Positions 49,458 to 57,198 of a stretch of DNA of 64,000 nt are shown here, one piece after another. Each line of letters opens with the position of its first letter. Position 1 is the stretch's first letter. Origin of the DNA: Trileptium ribeirensis (lineage: Eukaryota; Nematoda; Enoplea; Enoplida; Thoracostomopsidae); contig JASANE010007089.1 of the NCBI GenBank assembly GCA_030248225.1, positions 39,234 through 103,233 of the forward strand, written 5' to 3'. Under the pieces are notes generated by a model. It did no database searches and had not been told where the DNA came from. It saw only the letters and a list, made by a program, of their open reading frames with translations. The position numbers were made by a program, and so were the translations under genes.

Positions 49458-50507
49458 CTGGTATCCGGTCGTCCATTTCCCTCGTCCCCTATATTGTTAG
49501 TGTAGTTTAGGCACTTTACCCTTTTCTAAAAATTTGGGCTGTTACATCTCTTAAAATTTTTTGGATTTATTAGACTCCTTACTTAGGGTAAGAGTGTAAA
49601 TCGAATGGAAAAATGAGTTTGTGTGAAAATTTCACCGTTAAATCCGTAGATGTACAGCCCGTTACTTGATTTAGCTTGAAAATTTAGAAGATTGTTATAA
49701 AATTCACATAATATTTCCAAAGGTTTTAAAAATATGCATGAAAATTTGAGAAAATTTGCGGAGAATGGAGAAAATTTGCCAGATTTCCAGAATTTCCGTG
49801 AAATTTGATAAAATTTGGTAAAACCTGATAAGTTTCAGTAAGATTGTACAAATTCCCGTAAAAGGTTGTAAATTTTACGGCAGAAGGGCGACTTGGTGTT
49901 GTCTAATACGCAAGAAAACGTCGCTCCTTCTCCCTTATTTTCCGGAAATTTTCGAAGTTTTCCCTTATGGGCTAAAATGTTGAAATGGTTTAAATCGCGT
50001 ACAATCTGCAATCCCTATATCCAATTATTTAAAATCATTTCATTATCATTTATATATATATATGGTATAATAACAATTCATTATTATATGTATTATATAC
50101 ACTGGCACGTACCTCCAAAGATTTGGTTGCGTTTGGTCACCCCCGAGAAAGGGTCCGGGCTGCCAGAGTACCTGACCCAGGAGTTCCCAGCAAAATCGTA
50201 AGTGTTTTCCAAAGTTTCCTTAGATCTGTAGCTTTGGTAGAAAGAGAAATTTGATTTCATATGTCCTGCGTTTCGGTACTAGATTAGTTTGGTTTGGGTT
50301 GTTTCCTACTAGCAGTGCTTCCGATTCAGCCAGCTCCAAATAATATTCCCTACGAAATTCTGCATCGCTGTGTTCTGCGCACTCTCGCTACCGCTCGCTG
50401 CCACTAGACCTAGTTGGGGCTCCTTCGTAATTTCCGGTTTGCCTTCGCAATAACCTATCCTCTTACAGTGCCGTCCTCGCTCTATTTTAGCGTGTTTAGT
50501 GTAGCCC
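49458..50507. other. gene-free region 3' of the NADAR-SGNH genes
   Basis: About 49680-49880 is a low-complexity run of degenerate aaatttg words. A short TA microsatellite lies at 50050-50065. A pyrimidine-rich run at 49921-49943 would read as a purine tract on the minus strand and could be a polypurine tract, but no LTR boundary follows that I can define. Confidence 0.4.
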
Positions 50508-51096
50508 TCAATGCGTTAAGCGCCTTAACTCGGCGTCCCTAACTAAACGGCTCACCCACTCATGCAAATTCCTCCGGCAATACTGCGACACCATCGGCTC
50601 GTCAAACTGTGGTTTTTCTTGCCATTCCATATGTGGCTCGTCCCGTTCCCACGCGTCTGCACTGTGGAACGCAACCGGCCAGGAAGGCATGTAGACGTTG
50701 TGGAAGGTGTCGTGCTGCCGTCGGTGGTTAGCCATTAGTTGTTTGAGCTCGGCCGTCCAAGACAAAGCGTCCTGATTAGTGGCAGCCCATCGGGGTGCCG
50801 GTGGCGCTATAACGATAGCGGTGGTAGGTGCGACTCGGCGCGAAAGTACACCCAAATGCCGTTTGAATTTTCGGAAGGCGGCGTGGAGCTGCTCCATTGG
50901 TGCCTTGCGATAGACGTATTGGAACCCGCCAAGTATGATGATGCAGTTGGTCTGCGGGGTTAGGATCGCGTTGGCCAATTGCAGCAACCGTACCATTGTG
51001 GACCCTGGCCATCCGTTGACGATCCATTTATTTTCGGTAGCCATTTCTAGGATCGGTAACGCCAGGGCGTCGCCTACTATGATCGTCTGGGCCAAC
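50508..51096 (-). pseudogene. SGNH-like domain of the second NADAR-SGNH unit (separate frame)
   Basis: This 195-codon frame is colinear with residues 208-400 of the intact paralogue upstream. It has TIIVGDALALPIL at the start (block I position), CIIILGGFQYVY (block III position), IVIAPPAPRW and a C-terminal DEPMVSQYCRRNLHEWV. In SGNH hydrolases block I is GDS with the nucleophile Ser. Here it is GDA, and no GND or DxxH box is seen, so esterase activity is unlikely. The frame begins where the NADAR frame of the same unit runs into a stop, so one protein would require a frame change. Called a pseudogene only for that break; otherwise the frame is clean. Confidence 0.6.
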
Positions 51097-51751
51097 GAAC
51101 GTGGCCGTTAGTACGGTAATCCCGTACTTCCTCGAGTAATCGGCCCATGACGTTGTGACAGCGCGTCGGGGCCTCTTGCTGCTGCAGCTGTTGATTAGTG
51201 CGCCCGACGCCCCAGAAAGTGTCCGTTGTGGCCTCCAACAGTTGTTGGTCGTCCGTAAGTCGCAAGATCCGCGCATATTCCGGTATGGCGAACTTACTGA
51301 GTAGTATTGGCCGCATGATATGTTCAAGAAGCGGCTTGAGACGGGCTTGGGTAACGCCGTCAATGAGCTCGTTCTTGAGCTCTCGTGCTCGTGTTTTGAG
51401 TTGCAGCGGAGTGCCGGTCATGAGCAGTAGTTCTCGGACGGCGTCGGTTAGTTCCAGCAATGAGAGCACCTGCACTTGATAGTGTTTTTCGACGGTCGAT
51501 AAGGTGTTGCCGTCGTGTGCAAATGGGGTTGGTGCCTCGTACATGTTTGATAATTCCGGCCATTCAGTACCGTGGGACAAAAATGTCACATATGGCTTGG
51601 TTAAATCTACACGATACGTTGGGATCGCTGGGAGCTGGAACCAAGTTGACTCTGGTGGGGCGAATGGCCCACTCACCGATACGCGTCCGCTGGATCGCCT
51701 CCGAGTCTGCTCGGCTTCGTCGCTGCGTCGCGGTTGCGAGGTACTGGCCAT
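51077..51751 (-). CDS. NADAR-domain protein, second unit
   Basis: The preferred start is the ATG at 51751, because TTTATTCTTGCAG, a strong splice acceptor, lies directly before it. The protein has a short basic Arg/Ser-rich head, then a NADAR (YbiA-like) fold: WPELSNMYEAP, STVEKHYQVQ (Glu of the conserved E-x-x-x-Q box), MRPILLSKF, DTFWGVGR and HNVMGRLLEEVR. NADAR proteins bind or cleave ADP-ribose conjugates, including ADP-ribosylated guanine. The frame ends at a TAG just after the domain (51077), where the paralogue continues into an SGNH-like domain. A one-base frame change at about 51085-51096 separates the two halves here. Confidence 0.72.
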   Translation of the reverse strand: MASTSQPRRSDEAEQTRRRSSGRVSVSGPFAPPESTWFQLPAIPTYRVDLTKPYVTFLSHGTEWPELSNMYEAPTPFAHDGNTLSTVEKHYQVQVLSLLELTDAVRELLLMTGTPLQLKTRARELKNELIDGVTQARLKPLLEHIMRPILLSKFAIPEYARILRLTDDQQLLEATTDTFWGVGRTNQQLQQQEAPTRCHNVMGRLLEEVRDYRTNGHVRWPRRS

Positions 51752-51770
51752 CTGCAAGAATAAACTCAAA
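51752..51770 (-). promoter_or_regulatory. splice acceptor directly before NADAR unit 2
   Basis: Read on the minus strand the sequence is a T-rich tract ending in TTCTTGCAG, immediately followed by the ATG of the NADAR frame. It matches the metazoan 3' splice-site consensus. It implies that the coding RNA is spliced with its 5' leader elsewhere. No donor was assigned. Confidence 0.6.
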
Positions 51771-51771
51771 T

Positions 51772-51944
51772 AAATGCTCAGGTTGTCGTTGCGTAGGATT
51801 GCTCTAGTTCGTTAATCGCTCGCTGGTTAATTCTTTCTACTCTGCTCTACCTACGCGCGGGCTTGTACTTGCTACGTTGTGCGTTCCTCTTACCCCTTGC
51901 AAATGGTCATTTCGTTCCCCCTTTTTGCTTGGATTGGTACAGCC
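51772..51944 (-). other. short spacer between the two NADAR-SGNH units
   Basis: About 170 bp, pyrimidine-rich on the plus strand (for example ttccccctttttgc near 51917), so it has a purine tract on the minus strand. It probably contains the branch point for the acceptor at 51752. Confidence 0.4.
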
Positions 51945-53195
51945 TTATTCCTGCCAGGGCCCAGCTCGGTTATATAAGTGGGCCTCGCCCATACGCCAAA
52001 ATATGTCAGTGCGCCGAATTATTTCCTCGGTCCAGTCGCACAGCTGTGGCCAAAACGGCGGCGAGACCACTGGTTCGGGCCACCGATAGCGTTCTTCGTC
52101 CCAGTTAAACGGACCGACAGCGTCCCAGGCCTCGATCCCTTTCAACGCCGCGGGCCATTTTGGCATGATGACGCTCATGAGCGCCTGGTGCCCGTCTACC
52201 ATTCTGGTCCTCCGCTCGGTCAGTTCGTTGAACCACGCCGTGCTGTCGAACCTGAAATCGTCCCAGTGTGGCGCCGGTCCGGTGATGACAACGGCCGAGT
52301 CTGCCCGGAGCCGTCGCTCGAGCACCATGAGGTGGCGCTTGATCCGCTTGAGGTAAGCGGCGGGCGAGAACGCCTTGTTTGGTAAATGCCAAACGTCCCG
52401 ATAGCCGCCGATGATGACGACGCAGTCCGTTTGCGGCGTTAGGAACGCGTTCGCCCAATGGATCAACGAAATCATGTTGAGTCCGGGCCGCACGAACGTG
52501 ATGCGGTTGTAGTCGTCGGCCACGTCCAACAGTGGCAAGGCACGCTCGTCGCCGACGATGATGGTCCGCGGCCACCGCACGAAACGGTCGCGGTGGAATG
52601 ACCGGATGTCGCACAGTAAATGCCCCAGGACGTTGTGATACGGCGGCTGGTCGGCCCCGCATTCGCTCCGGTGGACACCTGTACCCCAAAAGTTGTCGAG
52701 GGTGTCGTTGAGGAGCGGCTTGTGGCCCGAATCGTACAGATCGTCCCAGTAGTCGAGGTCCTGGAATTTCGCCAGCAAGATGGGACGCATGACGTGCATC
52801 TGGTACGACCGGAGCCACCGTCGGGTATTGGCGGGCAGCGTGCGGAGGAGGGCGATGCTGTGCAACTTGACCTCCGTTGGCGACATCCGCTGATCCAACA
52901 TGTGGGCGATCACCGAGACGAAGCCCAATAAGTCCAAAATCGTGATATAGAAATGTTCGGTGGCGCTGGCGAGCTGGCGGCCATTATGGTTAAAGCCACC
53001 ATGAAGATAGTGTTCGTTGGCCAGCGTGACTTGGTTGGATCGCTTGACCTCGACCGCATCCCAGAAGCGTGAGCTGCTCATGTTGCTTCGGGGAACGGCC
53101 GGGTAACGGTGTCCATCACACACCCCAGGCTCGTGTAGTGCTCCTTGTGGTAGGCGGGGCGCATGGAGATCGTTTTGACTGTAGCTGCGGCGCAT
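51945..53195 (-). CDS. NADAR-SGNH two-domain protein, first unit (intact)
   Basis: A 416-codon frame starts at the ATG at 53195, which directly follows a splice-acceptor sequence. Residues 50-203 form a NADAR domain: ASATEHFY with the conserved Glu 80, HVMRPILLAKF, DNFWGTG (170-173) and HNVLGHLLCDIR (187-198). Residues 209-395 look like an SGNH/GDSL fold: TIIVGDERALPLL at the block I position, CVVIIGGYRDVW at the block III position and AVVITGPAPHW. The Ser of GDS is Glu here and the GND and DxxH residues are absent, as in non-catalytic SGNH relatives such as the OSK domain of Oskar. Inference: an ADP-ribose-conjugate hydrolase tethered to a binding domain. It is the only unbroken member of the pair. 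Confidence 0.75.
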   Translation of the reverse strand: MRRSYSQNDLHAPRLPQGALHEPGVCDGHRYPAVPRSNMSSSRFWDAVEVKRSNQVTLANEHYLHGGFNHNGRQLASATEHFYITILDLLGFVSVIAHMLDQRMSPTEVKLHSIALLRTLPANTRRWLRSYQMHVMRPILLAKFQDLDYWDDLYDSGHKPLLNDTLDNFWGTGVHRSECGADQPPYHNVLGHLLCDIRSFHRDRFVRWPRTIIVGDERALPLLDVADDYNRITFVRPGLNMISLIHWANAFLTPQTDCVVIIGGYRDVWHLPNKAFSPAAYLKRIKRHLMVLERRLRADSAVVITGPAPHWDDFRFDSTAWFNELTERRTRMVDGHQALMSVIMPKWPAALKGIEAWDAVGPFNWDEERYRWPEPVVSPPFWPQLCDWTEEIIRRTDIFWRMGEAHLYNRAGPWQE

Positions 53196-53215
53196 CTAAA
53201 ATGAAGGAAGCACTG
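53196..53215 (-). promoter_or_regulatory. splice acceptor directly before NADAR-SGNH unit 1
   Basis: On the minus strand a pyrimidine-rich stretch ends in TTCATTTTAG, immediately followed by ATG. Together with the same arrangement at 51752 it suggests two spliced messages that share an upstream leader. The donor was not located. Confidence 0.6.
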
Positions 53216-53328
53216 GTAAGTTTACATGGTATGGATGAAAATTAGGTCTGCCTTAACGTTCATCCTCGTTCTGGGTTTTGTGGGATTTTGGGTTCTACCT
53301 CGGGGTACGTGCCATTATGTCGGGTAGT

Positions 53329-54579
53329 TTAGTCCACTTGCGGGTCCGACTCATCGGACTCAGATTCCTCATGGGGTGGTGGTCGAGGTATGCGCTGTCG
53401 CCAAGCGGCGGGGTGCAGTTCTTGACTGGAGGGGTAGCGTGGGAACGTGGTTGGTGGCAAAGTTCCGCCGGGAGAGGGTTCTCCTGTTAAAAGTGGTCTT
53501 GGGGTCAGTATTGGCGCGCTGGTAATTGAAGTGGTGACACTAGTGGATTGTGCGCGTGTGGCAGAAGCTAGTCTAGTTGAGGTTCCCGCAGTATCGGCAG
53601 CGGTTGTCTCTGGTTCCTGAAAAGTCACGCGTCTAGGCCTACGTAAGGCGTCCTCTACTTCCTCGTCCGATGCTGCGCCATATGGCCTAAAGACCCGGTC
53701 CCTAGCCTGTCGATGCAAAAGGTGTCTGGTTGGAGCCGTTGCATGTGTGGTACTAAGTCGTGTTATTCCTGAGGAGGTGGAAGTGGCAGTGGTGCGTATC
53801 AACTCGGTAATGGTCACTGTGGATGGTCCCGGTTGTTCAGTGCTTGTAAATTGGATAGTTGAACTGCCTCGAGCCGACACTATTTGTTTCCGTTGGGTGG
53901 TCCGTCCGACGAGGCCTTTTCCCCGCTCTTCCGGCGGTGCTCGCGTGCTCCGTTGCTCGCTCTGCGGTGCTCGGGTGCGAGGAGGAGTGCTTAGTGTCAC
54001 TGCTCGCCCAGTTCCCCTCCGAGGCGCTGGTGTTTCACTGCTTGAACTAGCAAGTGTGAATTCACTAAATGAGTCAGAGGCTCCCGGTTGCGTGGTAGGG
54101 GTCCTAGAACTGGTACTGGATGTTTCCTGTCCTGCCTGAGCGCGTCGTTCGGTAGAGGACGGTTCCTGTGAAGTTTGGCTAGTTAACTCGTCGTCTGCTT
54201 CCGCTGCTCTTACGTCTACTGTCGTGCCCTCTCCGGAGGTTTCTGAAAGGTAACTGGACATTGGTGACCCTAGCGGTGGCTGAGTCATGGGTGCCTCGCG
54301 GAAGACCCATTGATGCGGAGACATAGGCCGATTAGCGGCTACTGGTGGAGCACTATAAGGGCGCATTGTGGTATAGTCTCCTATGGTTTGGGTTGACATT
54401 TCCATTGGCACTCGCAATCGCGATGCCATAATATGTTCAGCTGGTCGCGATTGGAACAGTGGGTGGTCCTGCGCGGCGAGCATAATTGCGTAACGTAGGT
54501 CCCCTGAAGTGTATGGTCCTGGTACGACGATTCCGCCTGAAGCTCCGCGTGGCGAGGTAGATAGCGTGATGTCCGCTGG
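53329..54579 (-). CDS. Ser/Thr/Pro-rich extension in frame after the pol stop
   Basis: This frame follows the integrase frame directly: a single TAG (54580-54582) separates them and the reading frame is the same. The first in-frame ATG is at 54483, giving 384 codons. Without the stop it would add 417 codons to pol. The sequence is rich in Ser, Thr, Pro and Arg (runs such as TSQEPSSTERRAQ), has no cysteine-rich or catalytic motif, and ends in an acidic EESESDESD tail. It is probably disordered. It could be reached by stop readthrough, by internal initiation or by splicing (TTTCTAG resembles an acceptor), or it could be the remnant of a longer pol protein broken by one mutation. Confidence 0.5.
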   Translation of the reverse strand, partial: PADITLSTSPRGASGGIVVPGPYTSGDLRYAIMLAAQDHPLFQSRPAEHIMASRLRVPMEMSTQTIGDYTTMRPYSAPPVAANRPMSPHQWVFREAPMTQPPLGSPMSSYLSETSGEGTTVDVRAAEADDELTSQTSQEPSSTERRAQAGQETSSTSSRTPTTQPGASDSFSEFTLASSSSETPAPRRGTGRAVTLSTPPRTRAPQSEQRSTRAPPEERGKGLVGRTTQRKQIVSARGSSTIQFTSTEQPGPSTVTITELIRTTATSTSSGITRLSTTHATAPTRHLLHRQARDRVFRPYGAASDEEVEDALRRPRRVTFQEPETTAADTAGTSTRLASATRAQSTSVTTSITSAPILTPRPLLTGEPSPGGTLPPTTFPRYPSSQELHPAAWRQRIPRPPPHEESESDESDPQVD

Positions 54580-57198
54580 CTAGAAATGTTGTCCCTCGAG
54601 TATTCCAACACCTACTGTTGGTACACCAAACGGGACTTCCTCGCTGGTAGCTACTATTCTTTCCATCGTGGTCACTGGTACTGTATGTTGTCCGTACTCC
54701 ACCTGTGTGTCTCGACTACCAGGTTCTGGTATGTATGGGAAAGCCTCCTGACTAGTAACCTGCTCCTGTGATATTGGTGGCCACGAGGGTTCTCTTTCCC
54801 TGTCCGGATCAGTCAGGGGAATCCGATTCCTAACCGTCCTTGGATTTTGAGGCTCGTAGTCGTCCGTCCGATACTCAATGTGTTCCATTGCTGCTTGCTC
54901 AGCCTCGATCTCAGCGTAGGTCCGACGATATAAATTAGGGTCGTTAGGGTCACCCATCTCTATACTTTCCGTATCAGAACTATCACTGACTGCTGCTCTT
55001 ACGGTGCGTACTGCCACTTCGTCTACCGGTTCTATCTCGGTGACGAAATCCCTATCAGCGATAATGCGTTGGGTCGCCTCAGTTAGACCCCGCTCTAGCA
55101 CGGAAGCGTGTACCTGCCCTAACCAATCTCCTACATTAGGTACTGTGTCTAATGCCCTAAAGCATGGCTTGGTTCTATTAATATGCACGACATGCGCTAT
55201 ACCTTCTGGGTTAGAATGCATTCGTACGCGCATGCACGGCGGGGTGATCCCTAATATTTCGTATGGGCCACACCATCGAGGCGTGAGCTTCCTAGATGTT
55301 CCTGGTGTAGTATCGTGTCTATAAACCCAGACTAGCTCTCCTGTATGATAACGTGGTTCGCGAGCCCGTCTATCATATCTTAACCGGTTTAATTCTTGAG
55401 CGGCTTTCATTGATTGGTAAGCGCGCTCCCTGATAGAAGCCATCCAGCGCTGCGCGTTGGCCCTATAGGAATGTGCTCCTGTGTATCCAGTGGCTGCCTG
55501 CGTGTCGTACTCTCCAGGTAACCTAGGGTAAAATCCATGCATCAACAAAAATGGTGGGTATTTCGTTGCCGTGTGTACTGAAGAGTTATAGGCCATGATG
55601 CAGAATGGTAGGGATACGTCCCATGAGTGGTGATCATCCCGTGGTACGCTTACTCGTAATAAGTATAGTAGTGTCCTATTGAATCTTTCGATTTCCCCAT
55701 TTGCTTGAGGGTGGTAGGCTAAACTCATGTGTCGAAAGATTTGCATTTCCTGGCATAGATCCTCGCACATGTGTGCTGTAAAGGCACCTCCTCTATCAGA
55801 ATATAGCTCCCTGTGAGCTCCATATCTGTTGACTACCTCATACAGGAATATATGGGCAGCAGTGTGAGCATCCTGGTGCCTTATTGGTATTGCTATTGCA
55901 AATTTTGTAAACTGGTCTATGAATGCAATAACATAGCGATTGCCTGCCTGCGACCTGACCTGGATATCTAGTATGTCTACAAATACACGGTACATTGGTT
56001 GATTTGCCAACGGAACCCTACCCAATCCGGTGGTTATCCGGGAAATTGGGTCCTTCGCGGACTGGCATAGGGTGCATCGCCTGATCCATTGTTGTACGTG
56101 TTCGGACATACCTTTCCAATAGTAGAACTGTTTTAGTTTAGCTATAAGCCGGTCACGGCCAGGATGTCCTCCGTATAAGGTGTTGTGTTCATGTTTGAGG
56201 ATTTGCTGTACGAGCGTGATATGGACGCATAACTTGTAATTTATATCTCCGGGTTGTAATGGATGCATGTATAGTATTTTGGTATCCGCTGCCAATTCAA
56301 AATAATGTGCGCGCATTTCAATTCTTAGCGCCCCTAATTCGGCTTTAGGCCGAGTTTTGTTGTAAAGATACCACCAAATTGGACCCAACTCGGGGTCATT
56401 TCGTTGGATATATGGTAAGAGGCGCACCAAATTAAAATCTGGGAGGTCCGAAAAGAACGGCAGATATATGTTTTCATGGGTGTCCTGTGCGTCCTCAATT
56501 CGGACGGTGGGGAGTATTTCCGTTTCGTAATGCATCATTAGTTTCATGAGCCTATCAAATTCTTGTTCTGTTGGTAACGTGGTTGCTCTTAGGCCCATTG
56601 TTTCGGATTCGGTGCGAAACGGTCTTTTGGGTCCTCGAGCCTGAGGTCTGCCGTCAGAACCCGAGATGGTGGTTGTACGGACCGACATCACTGGAGTTTC
56701 TCCTGGATCCATCCTAATCGGGATAGCACTTAGCGTAGCTGCCTGCTGGGTCAGCGTTGCTGGGGGTACTGTAGTTACTTGCGTGTCGGGGACCAGTTGC
56801 GATGGGATTGCTTCGGGGTTGGGTTGGCCTGGAGGAGCTATTGGGCTCCTCGTTATAGGGGTTAGCGCGCCAGTCGCGAGCGGTGCTACCGTGCGTACGG
56901 GATACGGCAGATGCGATTGATTCCATGCTGCGCAGGTTGTTGGCGGGCGTGGTCCGGTGGGTCGTCCTCGACCCATCATGAGGACTTCGTAAGTGTCTCC
57001 CAATTCCTCAATTACCGACGGGTCGTACCTAGGATCGCGTGATAGGGCATCTGCGTTTCCATTTTTCCTACCTGGTCTATATAATATCTCGAATCCCCCG
57101 AATTCGAGTAATAGCTCACTTTCGCCATTGGGACAACCGTGAGTTTCTGGGTGGTTTATCAAAAAGAGTTTTAAGTGGTTTGTGGTCGGTCTCAACAT
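54580..57198 (-). CDS. pol: pol C-terminal part: RNase H end, integrase and GPY/F-like domain
   Basis: This 872-codon frame overlaps the end of the upstream polyprotein frame. Codons before about 25 are not native. Then comes the end of RNase H (LLLEFGGFEILYRPGRKN, DALSRDP). A Pro/Thr-rich linker (about 60-200) follows. The integrase zinc finger has His 338 and 345 with Cys 375 and 378. The catalytic core has Asp 408, Asp 468 and Glu 504, giving the D-D-35-E spacing, with YHPQANGEIERFNRTL. At 642-649 the motif WCGPYEIL marks the GPY/F module of Ty3/gypsy integrases. A long acidic tail ends at a TAG. All catalytic residues are kept. A frame change relative to the upstream frame is needed for RNase H and integrase to be made as one protein. 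Confidence 0.9.
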   Translation of the reverse strand: MLRPTTNHLKLFLINHPETHGCPNGESELLLEFGGFEILYRPGRKNGNADALSRDPRYDPSVIEELGDTYEVLMMGRGRPTGPRPPTTCAAWNQSHLPYPVRTVAPLATGALTPITRSPIAPPGQPNPEAIPSQLVPDTQVTTVPPATLTQQAATLSAIPIRMDPGETPVMSVRTTTISGSDGRPQARGPKRPFRTESETMGLRATTLPTEQEFDRLMKLMMHYETEILPTVRIEDAQDTHENIYLPFFSDLPDFNLVRLLPYIQRNDPELGPIWWYLYNKTRPKAELGALRIEMRAHYFELAADTKILYMHPLQPGDINYKLCVHITLVQQILKHEHNTLYGGHPGRDRLIAKLKQFYYWKGMSEHVQQWIRRCTLCQSAKDPISRITTGLGRVPLANQPMYRVFVDILDIQVRSQAGNRYVIAFIDQFTKFAIAIPIRHQDAHTAAHIFLYEVVNRYGAHRELYSDRGGAFTAHMCEDLCQEMQIFRHMSLAYHPQANGEIERFNRTLLYLLRVSVPRDDHHSWDVSLPFCIMAYNSSVHTATKYPPFLLMHGFYPRLPGEYDTQAATGYTGAHSYRANAQRWMASIRERAYQSMKAAQELNRLRYDRRAREPRYHTGELVWVYRHDTTPGTSRKLTPRWCGPYEILGITPPCMRVRMHSNPEGIAHVVHINRTKPCFRALDTVPNVGDWLGQVHASVLERGLTEATQRIIADRDFVTEIEPVDEVAVRTVRAAVSDSSDTESIEMGDPNDPNLYRRTYAEIEAEQAAMEHIEYRTDDYEPQNPRTVRNRIPLTDPDREREPSWPPISQEQVTSQEAFPYIPEPGSRDTQVEYGQHTVPVTTMERIVATSEEVPFGVPTVGVGILEGQHF

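Noticed and set aside
51945..54139. Several long plus-strand and alternative minus-strand frames across the NADAR-SGNH and Ser/Thr-rich genes (for example 52105-52818)
   Set aside because: Shadows of GC-rich coding sequence; only the called frames carry conserved domain motifs.
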